Shown here piece after piece: positions 35,627 to 43,774 of a stretch of DNA of 54,260 nt (positions are counted from its first letter, which is position 1; the number at the start of each line of letters is the position of its first letter). Below the pieces are notes generated by a model. That model had not been told where the DNA came from and searched no databases. It saw nothing but the letters and a program-made list of their open reading frames with translations. The stretch spans positions 16,879 through 71,138 of the forward strand of contig JBBDQS010000138.1 of the NCBI GenBank assembly GCA_040905805.1, given 5' to 3'. This DNA is from Egibacteraceae bacterium (GTDB taxonomy: Bacteria > Actinomycetota > Nitriliruptoria > Euzebyales > Egibacteraceae). The translations under genes were made by a program, and so were the position numbers.

Positions 35627-36052
35627 TCACGGCGAACCGGGGAAGTGCGCGCCGCCGTCCGCCCAGTGCTCCTGCTTCCAGATCGCCACGGTGGCCTTCA
35701 GGGTGTCGATGCCGTGGCGGGCCGCCTCGAAGGCCTCGTCCCGGTGCGCCGCCGAGACGGCCACGACGACGGCTGGCTCCCCGATCGCCAGCGTCCCGAC
35801 CCGGTGCTCCAGCCACACGGCCCGGACCGCTGGCCACCGCGTCGCCACCTCGGCGGCCAGCGCGTCGAGCTGGCGTCCCGCCCGCTCGGCATAGGCCTCG
35901 TAGGACAGCGCTGAGACCGCTCGCCCCTCCGACTCCTGACGGATCGTGCCCGTGAAGACCACGACCGCGCCCGCCGCCGGGTCGGTGGCGAACGCGTACG
36001 CCGCCTCGACCTCGAGGGGGTCCTCGGTCAGTGCGGTGTGCAGGCGGGCCAT
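35627..36052 (-). CDS. moaE: Molybdopterin synthase large subunit MoaE
   Basis: A 141-aa protein, the size of MoaE. It converts cyclic pyranopterin phosphate to molybdopterin together with MoaD. The family blocks VVFTGTIR, LSYEAYAE, VWLEHRVGTLAIGEPAV, VAVSAAHRDEAFEA and ATVAIWKQEHW (with the conserved lysine) are all present. MoaD is not in the window. Confidence 0.95.
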   Translation of the reverse strand: MARLHTALTEDPLEVEAAYAFATDPAAGAVVVFTGTIRQESEGRAVSALSYEAYAERAGRQLDALAAEVATRWPAVRAVWLEHRVGTLAIGEPAVVVAVSAAHRDEAFEAARHGIDTLKATVAIWKQEHWADGGAHFPGSP

Positions 36053-36074
36053 GGCCGACCGCGTCGCGCCGCGA

Positions 36075-36542
36075 TCAGTTCTGCCGCTCCAGCTCCTGCT
36101 CGAGATCCTCGAAGACGTTCTCGGGGTCCTCGCCCTCCATCAGGCGGTCGAGGGAGTCACGGACGTCGGGATCGTTGAAGGCCCCGGCGAAGCCCACGAT
36201 CACCAGGACGAGGATCAGCAGGGACAGCAGGATGGCGATGATCCCGGTGACCAGGCCGCCGACCGCCAGCCCCTTCCCACCGACGCCTGCTGTCCGCGTC
36301 CGCCGGATGCCACCGATCCCGGTGGCCACCGCCGCGATGCCAAGCACCAGCGCGAGCAGGTTGACGAACGGGATCCAGCTCAGCAGGAGGGCGATGATCC
36401 CGCACACCAGGGCGGCGATCGCCAGGCCGTTGGACTGCTGCTGGGCGGGTGGCCCGCCCCCCGGGTCGTCCCAGGACTGCGGCGGGGGCAGCTGGCCGCC
36501 GGAGGGTGGTGGCGGCGGAGGCGCTTGGGGCGGCTGGGACAT
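36075..36542 (-). CDS. DUF4190-domain membrane protein
   Basis: A 155-aa protein with a Pro/Gln-rich cytosolic N terminus, then a DUF4190-type double-hairpin region (GLAIAALVCGIIALLLSWIP then a glycine-rich loop and LAVGGLVTGIIAILLSLLI) and an acidic C terminus. ATG 36542 lies close after AAGGAGG, which sets the start; longer frames read noise. Common in actinobacteria, role not known. Confidence 0.85.
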   Translation of the reverse strand: MSQPPQAPPPPPPSGGQLPPPQSWDDPGGGPPAQQQSNGLAIAALVCGIIALLLSWIPFVNLLALVLGIAAVATGIGGIRRTRTAGVGGKGLAVGGLVTGIIAILLSLLILVLVIVGFAGAFNDPDVRDSLDRLMEGEDPENVFEDLEQELERQN

Positions 36543-36574
36543 GTGGTTCCTCCTTGGGGGCGGTCGGCCCCCGG

Positions 36575-37618
36575 CTACGGTGAGCGCGTCGCCCGTCGTC
36601 CGACGACGAACCCGATCAAGGTCCCGACGGTCGCGAAGGTGGCGATGATGAGGTGACGGCGGCGCACGCGCACACGCCCCACCGTGAGGTACTCGCGGTG
36701 GGCGTCGGAGAACTCCCGCACGATCTCGCGGTTGGAGTGGGTGGGCGCCCACCCGTGGTCGTGCAGGCTGTCGGTGGCGAGCACGACGGGATGCATGACG
36801 TGGTGGACCGCTCCCGCGGACAGCTCCGAGAGCCCGCGGTCCCACAGCTGCTCCGCCGCCGAGAACGCCACCGTCTCGGGGACCAGCAGCGGCTTGCGCC
36901 CGAGCAGGCTGCAGAGCTCCTCGGTGGCCAACCAGCCGTCGGCGGCCACGTTGTAGGCGCCCGCCAGTTCGCCCGTCACGGCCAGCGCCAGCGCGCTCGC
37001 GACGTCGTCGACGTGCACGAACTGGCGGGGCGGGTTGTAGCCCCGCACCAGCGGCAGCCTGGGACTCTCGAGCTGGCGGGCGAGGAAGTCGTCCATGCCG
37101 GGCCCCAGCACCGGGGCGGGCCGCAGGACGCAGACGGCCACGTCGGGGTGCGCCATGGCCCACTCGGCGACCAGCTCCTCGCTCAGCAGGTGCTGGTAGC
37201 CGTAGCTGAAGTCCGGGTTCGCGCGCAGCGGGGCGTCCTCGGCCAGCGGCACGCGATTGTCGGGGTGGGCGCCGTAGACCGCCGCGCTGGACAGGTGCAC
37301 GACCTTGCGGGCACCGACGCGGCCGGCCGCCGCCAGGACGTTGCGGGTGCCGTGCACGTTGCGGGCGAACATCGTGTCCTCGTCGCGCGTCGGACCGCAG
37401 CGGGCCGCCAGGTGCACCACGGTGTCCGCGCCCCGCAGCGCGTTGGGCAGGAGCCGGTCGCGCACGTCTGCGGTGCGGAAATCGACCTTGGCGCCGGGCA
37501 TCTCGGGCGCGTCGAGGTCCACGGCCACGATGCGGGTGACCGATCCCTCCTCGCCGAGCCGGTCGATCAGCGCACGACCAATCGCGCTGCTCGACCCCGT
37601 GACCGCCACCGTGCTCAT
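36575..37618 (-). CDS. NAD-dependent epimerase/dehydratase (extended SDR)
   Basis: A 347-aa Rossmann-fold protein. The nucleotide-binding start AVTGSSSAIGRAL (residues 5-17, a GxxxxxG variant of the usual GxxGxxG) is followed by VVHLAA and VHLSSAAVYGA. At the usual YxxxK position it reads FSYGYQHLLSEEL: tyrosine is present but lysine is replaced by His/Leu, so catalysis may be altered. A hydrophobic C-terminal helix (LIIATFATVGTLIGFVVG) is unusual and may anchor it in the membrane. Sugar-nucleotide epimerase function is a family inference. The ATG at 37618 is the start. Confidence 0.85.
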   Translation of the reverse strand: MSTVAVTGSSSAIGRALIDRLGEEGSVTRIVAVDLDAPEMPGAKVDFRTADVRDRLLPNALRGADTVVHLAARCGPTRDEDTMFARNVHGTRNVLAAAGRVGARKVVHLSSAAVYGAHPDNRVPLAEDAPLRANPDFSYGYQHLLSEELVAEWAMAHPDVAVCVLRPAPVLGPGMDDFLARQLESPRLPLVRGYNPPRQFVHVDDVASALALAVTGELAGAYNVAADGWLATEELCSLLGRKPLLVPETVAFSAAEQLWDRGLSELSAGAVHHVMHPVVLATDSLHDHGWAPTHSNREIVREFSDAHREYLTVGRVRVRRRHLIIATFATVGTLIGFVVGRRATRSP

Positions 37619-37763
37619 ATTGACTGGCCTCCTGACCACCGCCGGAGGCTACACGTCTACCATGGCCAGGGTCCCGCAAACCCTGCGGTCGGACGCGACG
37701 GCCCGCCGGCAACGCCCCGCAGGTACAGCTCGCAGGTACGGCTATGACGGCAGGACGACGACG

Positions 37764-39014
37764 ATGACGGATCCCTTCTCCGGCGGCTTCGACCCGCGCA
37801 TGTTCGAGAACGTCCCGCTCTTCCGCGAGCTCGCCAAGGTGATGTCGTGGACGGGCGGGCCGGTCAACTGGGACCTGGCCGCGCAGACGGCGCTGGCGGT
37901 GGCCGAGCCCGGCGCCGCCGGTGAGCCCGCGGGGACGCTGCCCGCCGGAGAGGCGGCGGCGGAGCCGGCGACCGGCCGCGCCGACCAGGAGCTCGCGCGA
38001 GCGGTCGACGTCGCCGAGCTCTGGCTGGACCAGGTCACCGCCCTGCCCGCCGTGGAGGGCCCGGTCCGCGCGCTCGGGCGGGGCGAGTGGACCCGGCTGG
38101 CCTGCACCTCCGGGGGGCTCGGCGTGTACGTGGAGCCGGTCGCGGCGGGCATGAGCAGCGCCCTGGCCAAGGGACTGCCCCAGGAGCTCGAGGCCATGGG
38201 CGGTGCCATGAACCAGGCCATGGGATCCATGGGCGCGATGCTGTACGGGATGCAGATCGGCACCGTCGCCGGCCACCTGGCCGGGCAGCTGCTCGGCACG
38301 TACGACCTCGGGGTCCCGACGGTGGACCCCCGCACGATCGGCACCGTGGGCGACACCGCCGAGCAGTTCGCGCGCGACTACGACTTCGAGGCGACCGAGT
38401 TCACCTACTGGCTCGCACTGCGCGAGACCGCGCACCGGCGCCAGTTCGCCGGGGTGGACTGGCTGCGGGGGCACGTGGGCGACCTCATCGGCCGCTTCGC
38501 CGCCGACGCCGACCTCGACCCGACCCGGCTGATGGACCAGCTCGGCCAGCTCGGCATGGGGCCGGGCATGGAGAATCCGCTGGACCCCGCGGCCCTGCAG
38601 GAGGCACTGGGGCAGCCGGGCGCATTCGAGGTGGAGCCGACGGCGGCGCAGAAGGCCACGCTGGACCGGTTGCAGGCGCTGGTCGCGTTCACCGAGGGGT
38701 GGGTGAGCACCGTGGTCGCTGCGGCCTCGGACGGCAAGCTGCCCGCCCTGCCGCGCATCGAGGAGGCCGTCAGCCGGCGTCGCGCGGCCAAGGGGCCCGG
38801 CGAGCGCTTCCTGCAGCAGCTGGTCGGCCTGGACCTGCAGCCCCAGGACGTCCGCATGGGCCGCGCCTTCTGCGAGGCGGTGATCACCGCGCGGGGCCAG
38901 GCAGGGCTCGACCGCGCATGGCACCAGCCGGGTCACCTGCCCTCCACCGAGGAGCTCCGCGAGCCCAGCCGGTGGCTGGTGCGCATGGCCGGAGCCGAGC
39001 TGGAGTCCGACTGA
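37764..39014 (+). CDS. Zincin-family (DUF2342) putative metalloprotease
   Basis: A 416-aa protein of the actinobacterial DUF2342/zincin_2 family. The family blocks QIGTVAGHLAGQLLGTYDLGVP and FTEGWVS are present. The metal site expected as HExxH reads LRETAHRR, with Arg in place of the first His, so zinc binding and peptidase activity are doubtful unless this form is normal for the clade. The start is ATG 37764 (MTDPFSGGFD); longer frames read unrelated sequence. It is divergent from the epimerase. The function of the family is undetermined. Confidence 0.85.
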   Translation: MTDPFSGGFDPRMFENVPLFRELAKVMSWTGGPVNWDLAAQTALAVAEPGAAGEPAGTLPAGEAAAEPATGRADQELARAVDVAELWLDQVTALPAVEGPVRALGRGEWTRLACTSGGLGVYVEPVAAGMSSALAKGLPQELEAMGGAMNQAMGSMGAMLYGMQIGTVAGHLAGQLLGTYDLGVPTVDPRTIGTVGDTAEQFARDYDFEATEFTYWLALRETAHRRQFAGVDWLRGHVGDLIGRFAADADLDPTRLMDQLGQLGMGPGMENPLDPAALQEALGQPGAFEVEPTAAQKATLDRLQALVAFTEGWVSTVVAAASDGKLPALPRIEEAVSRRRAAKGPGERFLQQLVGLDLQPQDVRMGRAFCEAVITARGQAGLDRAWHQPGHLPSTEELREPSRWLVRMAGAELESD

Positions 39015-39226
39015 CCGCCTGCCGCGCACCGGTGCGCTCTCCCCCGGAGAAAAACCTTCGTCCACAGGGGCCGCCGCGCGTTTCCCCTGCTCACCGGCGT
39101 CCCCAGCCGGGCCAGCGCGACGATGATGCGCCGAGCATCCACAGTGTCCTCCCCAGGCCGCCGCGCGTTTTCGCAGGACTGCTCCCCACGATCCACAAGG
39201 TGGGGACAACGCTGTGGACAGCGCGG

Positions 39227-39256
39227 TTGACGCTGCTTTCCCCACCCCCGTATCGT
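39227..39256 (+). promoter_or_regulatory. Candidate ccr promoter
   Basis: TTGACG (39227-39232) and TATCGT (39251-39256) are separated by 18 bases. A near-DnaA box ends five bases before the -35 element. It would give a leader of about 180 bases. Confidence 0.5.
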
Positions 39257-39386
39257 CGCTTCCGTCAAGCGGTCGTCGTCAGCCACGAACCGTCCTCCAA
39301 GGGGAAGGGAGGACGGGAACCGGGCGGGTCGGGGGCCGTTTGGCGTTGCCGCTCCTGGCAACCCTGCGCGCGACGATGCCCTGCCT

Positions 39387-39428
39387 GCGCGCAGCGCCAC
39401 GCCCCGCCGCGCGCAGCGCCACGCCCCG
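39387..39428. repeat. 20-bp direct repeat in ccr leader
   Basis: GCGCGCAGCGCCACGCCCCG occurs at 39387-39406 and 39409-39428, the second copy ending just before the AAAAGGAG ribosome binding site of ccr. Its position could influence folding of the leader and translation; this is inferred. Confidence 0.7.
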
Positions 39429-39443
39429 AAAAGGAGCGACCGG

Positions 39444-40793
39444 ATGTCCGAGCCCCTGACCACCCTGCTTGACGCCGCCCTCGACCCGCACGCCGACCCG
39501 GAGGCGATCGACCGCCTGCCCCTGCCCGAGCGCATGCGTGCGGCGGTCGTCCGCAAGAGCGAGGCCGAGATGTTCCACGGGGTGGCCACCGCGGACAAGG
39601 ACCCGCGCGCGTCACTGCACGTCGACGAGGTGCCGATCCCGCCGCTCGGGCCCAACGAGGTGCTGATCGCGCCGATGGCGGCAGCGCTGAACTTCAACAC
39701 GGTGTGGACGTCGATCTTCGAGCCGTTGCCGACGTTCACCTTCCTCGAGCGCTACGCCCGGGAGTCGGCGGCCGGTCGGCGCCACGACCTCGACCACCAC
39801 ATCGTCGGGTCCGACGCCGCCGGCGTGGTCGTACGCACCGGCCCGGGCGTCACCGGGTACCGGCCCGGGGACCGCGTCACCGTGCACTGCAACGTCGTGG
39901 ACCTCGAAGGACCCGAGGGCCACGACGACTCCATGCTGGACGCCCACCAGCGCATCTGGGGCTTCGAGACCAACTTCGGCGGCATGGCGGAGCTCGCGCT
40001 CGTGCGCGCGAACCAGCTCATGCCGATGCCGAGCCACCTCACCTGGGAGGAGGCCGCCAGCCTGTCGCTGACCCTGGCCACCAGCTACCGCATGCTCGTC
40101 GGGCGCAACGCCGCCCGCATGAAGCAGGGCGATGTCGTCCTCATCTGGGGCGCGACCGGCGGTCTGGGTGGCTTCGCGACGCAGCTCGTGCGCAACGGCG
40201 GCGGCATCCCCGTCTGCGTCGTGTCGAGTCCGGACAAAGTCGAGCTGCTGGCCTCCCTCGGGGTCGACCACGTCATCGACCGGTCTGCCGAGGGCTACGC
40301 GTTCTGGGACGGCGACCAGCAGGACCCGCGGGAGTGGCGTCGGTTCGGGCAGAGGATTCGCGAGCTGACCGGGGGGGCCGACCCCGACATCGTCTTCGAG
40401 CACCCGGGCCGGTCGACGTTCGGCGCCAGCGTCTTCGTGGCCCGGCGGGGCGGGACGATCGTCACCTGTGCGTCCACGTCGGGGTACCGCCACGAGTACG
40501 ACAACCGCTACCTCTGGATGAACGTGAAGTCCATCCTGGCGAGCCACTTCGCCAACTACAAGGAGGCGTGGGAGGCCAACCGCCTGGTGGAGCTCGGCAT
40601 GATCCACCCCATCCTGAGCCGGACCTACCCGCTGGAGCAGGCGGCCGAGGCCGCCCACGCGATGCACACCAACGCCCACACGGGCAAGCTCGGCGTGCTC
40701 GTCAACGCCGCCGCCGAGGGCCTCGGCGTCGTCGACACGGAGAAGCGCCGCCGCCTCGCGGCCGACCTGGATCGGTGGAAGCTGCTGACCTGA
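39444..40793 (+). CDS. ccr: Crotonyl-CoA carboxylase/reductase
   Basis: A 449-aa enzyme of the medium-chain dehydrogenase family that reductively carboxylates crotonyl-CoA to ethylmalonyl-CoA using NADPH and CO2, the key step of the ethylmalonyl-CoA pathway and a source of extender units. The residues known to hold CO2 in this family appear to be present: Asn83, Phe174, Glu175 and His368 by position. The nucleotide-binding motif GATGGLGGFA is at 236-245. ATG 39444 follows AAGGAG. Neighbouring pathway genes are not in the window. Confidence 0.95.
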   Translation: MSEPLTTLLDAALDPHADPEAIDRLPLPERMRAAVVRKSEAEMFHGVATADKDPRASLHVDEVPIPPLGPNEVLIAPMAAALNFNTVWTSIFEPLPTFTFLERYARESAAGRRHDLDHHIVGSDAAGVVVRTGPGVTGYRPGDRVTVHCNVVDLEGPEGHDDSMLDAHQRIWGFETNFGGMAELALVRANQLMPMPSHLTWEEAASLSLTLATSYRMLVGRNAARMKQGDVVLIWGATGGLGGFATQLVRNGGGIPVCVVSSPDKVELLASLGVDHVIDRSAEGYAFWDGDQQDPREWRRFGQRIRELTGGADPDIVFEHPGRSTFGASVFVARRGGTIVTCASTSGYRHEYDNRYLWMNVKSILASHFANYKEAWEANRLVELGMIHPILSRTYPLEQAAEAAHAMHTNAHTGKLGVLVNAAAEGLGVVDTEKRRRLAADLDRWKLLT

Positions 40794-40878
40794 CCCGACC
40801 GGTCCGGGGCGCGGGTGCAGACCGGTGCGTTGCGGATCAGGGCCACATGGTGGTCCCGTTCCTGCACGTACCCGGTCC

Positions 40879-40978
40879 GGGCCCTGCACGGGCCCTGCAC
40901 GGACCCTGCACGGACCCTGCACGGACCCTGCACGGACCCTGCACGAACCCTGCACGGGCCCTGCACGGGCCCTGGCAC
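40879..40978. repeat. Nine copies of an 11-bp tandem repeat
   Basis: Units close to GG(G/A)CCCTGCAC repeat nine times from 40879 to 40978, the last one with an extra base. The block is in the gap between the converging ccr and lipoprotein genes. The near-helical-turn period and palindromic GGGCCC and TGCA elements suggest a structured or bound region, possibly a termination or condensation site. It overlaps no accepted gene. Confidence 0.9.
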
Positions 40979-40993
40979 GGGGCCCCCGACCGC

Positions 40994-41659
40994 TCAGCCG
41001 GTGCCCTCGAGGCAGTCGACGTGCTCCGCGGTGACCGGATCCAGGACGACGCCGTCGCCGTCGTCGCCGGTGGTCACCGTGGCCGTCCAGCCCAGGGCCA
41101 CCCCCCAGTCGCCCGCGTCGGGATCCCACGCGAGAGGGGCGCCGCTGGCGTACAGCACGCCGTCCGCCGCCCCCTCGACGTCGCAGGCGCCGAAGGCCTG
41201 ATCGGATCCCTCCACCAGCGCCGCGGGTTCCTGCAGGCCCTCGGGCCACGGGGGCAGCTGCCCCAGCGCCCCGGCCGGTATGGGCTCGAGGTCGAAGGCC
41301 CCGAGTGTGGGGCGCTCCTCGGTCTGGCCCTCCTCGGTGAGCGTCACCGTGAGCAGCCGGTCGGCGTCGGGGGCCACGTAGGTCACGCGCACCTCGGTGA
41401 GCCGGTCGCCGTCGACCTCGACGGCGCCGACGGCGACGCCGGCGCCCCCCCGCCCCCCCCCCCCCGCGCCGGCCGTCCGCGCGCGCGTCGCCGCCAGCGT
41501 GGCGGGCAGCCCCGTGGCGGGCGCCCCGCGCCGGTCGACCTGCCCCGCGGCGGGGCCCTCGTCGACCGGCTCGTCGAGATCGTCGACCGGCTGGCACGCC
41601 GCCAGCACAGCGATGATGCCCAGGGCGCACGCGACGGCGCGCAGGGTGCAGGGGATCAT
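40994..41659 (-). CDS. Lipoprotein of unknown function
   Basis: A 221-aa protein starting at ATG 41659. A signal peptide ends in a VLAAC lipobox (Cys22), so it is probably lipid-anchored. The mature part is acidic, with a Gly-rich segment coded by a run of 13 G (13 C on the plus strand at 41453-41465), then a beta-rich domain. A run this long invites length changes and frameshift. No family recognised. Confidence 0.7.
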   Translation of the reverse strand: MIPCTLRAVACALGIIAVLAACQPVDDLDEPVDEGPAAGQVDRRGAPATGLPATLAATRARTAGAGGGGRGGAGVAVGAVEVDGDRLTEVRVTYVAPDADRLLTVTLTEEGQTEERPTLGAFDLEPIPAGALGQLPPWPEGLQEPAALVEGSDQAFGACDVEGAADGVLYASGAPLAWDPDAGDWGVALGWTATVTTGDDGDGVVLDPVTAEHVDCLEGTG

Positions 41660-41699
41660 GACCCCAGAGTGTAGGGCGCGCCCCGCCGCGCCCCTGCCA

Positions 41700-43010
41700 T
41701 CAGCCCTGACCCGCGTGCGCGGGCAGCAGCAGGCAGACCCGGGCGCCGGGACCGGCTTGCTCGACGCGCAGGCGACCCCCCTCCGCCTCCACGAGCGACC
41801 GGGCGAGCAGCAGGCCCCGCCCGGCGCGACCGTCCGCGCCGTCGAACGGGTCGTCGGCGAAACCGGGACCCTCGTCGGTGACGCACAGTCGCGCGCCGGG
41901 ACGGTCGCGGCCCTGGGCCGCCGTGACGGCCTCGACCACGACCGTGATCGTGCCCTGCCCGTGCGCCAAGGCGTTGTCGAGCAGGACCTGCAGACACTGG
42001 CCGATCGCCGCAGCGCGCGCCCGCACGGGGGGTGCGGCCCCGCCGCGCACCACGACCGCGCGGCCCTGCGCGCGCGCGAGGGCCTGCCAGGCGTCCAGGC
42101 GCTCGGACACCAGCTCGTCGAGGTCCAGGCGCTGCGTGCCGGCGGGCGCTGCCGCCAGGGCCAGGAGCTCCTCGATGGTCGCCTCCAGGCGGTCCGCCTC
42201 GGCCATGGCCGCCGCGACCAGCTGCCACGCGCCGTCCTTGCTGACGGTGGCCTCCAGGGCCTCCAGGTCCAGTCGCAGGGCGGTCAAGGGGGTGCGCAGC
42301 TGGTGGGAGGCATCGGCGCTGAACGACTGGCTGCGCTCGATCATGGCCGCCAGGCGGTCCGCGGTCCGGTCAAGCGCCCCCGCCACCTCGTCGGCCTCGG
42401 GAAGGCCGCTGCGCGGCGCCCGGGCGGAGAAGTCGCCCTCGCCCAGCCGCCGGGCGGACACCGCCAGGTCCTCCAGGGGGGCGGCCAGCCGCCGGCCCTG
42501 CCACCAGGCGAGGAGCGCCGCCGCCACCAGGGCGCTCACCGCCAGGCCGGTGATCTGCAGCCACGCGCGTCGCACCCGGCGGCGCAGCCCCGCGTCGTCG
42601 GACGTGGCCCGCACGATCAGCGCCTCACCGGCGTGCTCGAGCGGGACCGCGACCGTGAACAGGTCCTCCCCCCGGGCCCGGCCGACGCGCCCCTGCAGGG
42701 CCAGCGCCACGTCGGGGCCGGTGGCGGTCGCGCCCGGGGGCGCGCCGCCGCTGTCGACGAGCACCTGACCCCCGGCCGACAGCAGCATGAGCCGCGAGTC
42801 GGTGCGCTCGGCCAGCACCTGCAGGACCAGCTGCAGCTCCCGGGCCGTCGCCTGGTCGAGCACGACCTGGGCGCCCTGGGCGAGCTGCTCCAGCTCGTCG
42901 AAGGTCTGCTGGACGAGCATGCCGCGCGCGGCCACCCCCAGCGGCACGCCGAGCAGCAGCACCGCCGCGGCCACGGCGGCGAGCGTGGAGGCCAGCAGCC
43001 GCCGCCTCAC
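41700..43010 (-). CDS. Sensor histidine kinase of a two-component pair
   Basis: A 436-aa kinase with two TM segments (about 8-28 and 152-170) around a periplasmic sensor, a HAMP domain, HisKA with His236 (SADASHQLRTP), N box LQVLLDNALAH (about 341-351) and G1 DEGPGF. The GTG at 43010 overlaps the response regulator stop (GTGA), so they are a cognate pair. Signal unknown. The HisKA motif is HQLRTP rather than HELRTP, a common variant. Confidence 0.92.
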   Translation of the reverse strand: MRRRLLASTLAAVAAAVLLLGVPLGVAARGMLVQQTFDELEQLAQGAQVVLDQATARELQLVLQVLAERTDSRLMLLSAGGQVLVDSGGAPPGATATGPDVALALQGRVGRARGEDLFTVAVPLEHAGEALIVRATSDDAGLRRRVRRAWLQITGLAVSALVAAALLAWWQGRRLAAPLEDLAVSARRLGEGDFSARAPRSGLPEADEVAGALDRTADRLAAMIERSQSFSADASHQLRTPLTALRLDLEALEATVSKDGAWQLVAAAMAEADRLEATIEELLALAAAPAGTQRLDLDELVSERLDAWQALARAQGRAVVVRGGAAPPVRARAAAIGQCLQVLLDNALAHGQGTITVVVEAVTAAQGRDRPGARLCVTDEGPGFADDPFDGADGRAGRGLLLARSLVEAEGGRLRVEQAGPGARVCLLLPAHAGQG

Positions 43011-43720
43011 GCGGGCGGCTGGGTCTCGAAGCGGAAGCCCGTGCCGCGCACCGTGGACAGGTACCGGGGCCGGCCGGCGGGGTCACCGAGCTTGCGCCGC
43101 AGCCACGACACGTGCATGTCGAGGGTCTTCGTCGACCCGTACCAGTCGGTCTGCCACACCTGCGCCATGATGCGCTCGCGCGTCACGGCCGTCCCGGCCT
43201 GGGCGACCAGCAGTGCGAGCAGGTCGAACTCCTTCGGTGTCAGCGCCAGCTCCTCGTCGCCGCACCAAGCCCGACGCGCCGCGGGGTCCACCCGCACGTC
43301 CTGGGCGGCCAGCAGCGCCTCGTCGGCGCGCTCGGGGCCGTCCGCCCGACGCAGCAGCGCCCGCAGCCGCGCGAGGAGCTCGGCCAGGCGGAACGGCTTG
43401 GTCACGTAGTCGTCCGCGCCGGCGTCCAGGCCCACCACCACGTCGGCCTCGGTGCCGCGCGCGGTCAGCATCAGGACGGGCACGCCGGGGGCCACCGCCC
43501 GCAGCCGCCGGCACACCTCGACGCCGTCGAGGTCGGGCAGGCCCAGGTCGAGCACCACCGCCGCCGCCCCCTCGGCCGCCGCGGCCAAGCCGGCCTGTCC
43601 CGTCGCGGCGCGCACCACCGGATAGCCCGCCCCACGCAGGGCCGCCGCAAGCGGGGTGGCGATGCCGTCGTCGTCCTCGACCAGCAGGATGGGTAAGGTG
43701 CCACCGTCGATCTTTGCCAC
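43007..43720 (-). CDS. OmpR-family response regulator
   Basis: A 237-aa regulator with a receiver domain (acidic pocket EDDD near 15-18, phosphoacceptor D58 in LDLGLPD, T in LMLTARG, K in YVTKPF) and a winged-helix output domain (LTPKEFDLLALL, YGSTKTLDMHVSWLRRKL). GTG 43720 is chosen because it gives the normal N terminus; a GTG at 43741 is possible. Paired with the downstream kinase, divergent from htrA with about 54 bases between, so it may regulate htrA. Confidence 0.9.
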   Translation of the reverse strand: MAKIDGGTLPILLVEDDDGIATPLAAALRGAGYPVVRAATGQAGLAAAAEGAAAVVLDLGLPDLDGVEVCRRLRAVAPGVPVLMLTARGTEADVVVGLDAGADDYVTKPFRLAELLARLRALLRRADGPERADEALLAAQDVRVDPAARRAWCGDEELALTPKEFDLLALLVAQAGTAVTRERIMAQVWQTDWYGSTKTLDMHVSWLRRKLGDPAGRPRYLSTVRGTGFRFETQPPA

Positions 43721-43774
43721 GTCTTTACCGGATGTCGCCACGCGCTTTGCCTTCGTCCGCCTACCGTCGTGGTC

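Larger units (their letters stand above)
39015..39443. other. Long intergenic region before ccr with near-DnaA boxes
   Basis: A 429-base gap. It contains five sites within two mismatches of the TTGTCCACA/TTATCCACA DnaA box (39058-39066, 39135-39143, 39189-39197, 39201-39209 and 39213-39221), two copies of GGCCGCCGCGCGTTT (39069-39083 and 39156-39170), a promoter candidate and a 20-base direct repeat before the ccr ribosome binding site. No gene was found in it. Confidence 0.6.

Noticed and set aside
36075-39245. 1056-codon minus-strand frame
   Set aside because: It reads through moaE-side, epimerase and metalloprotease genes in the wrong frame. Only its last 155 codons correspond to the DUF4190 gene, which has its own ribosome binding site.
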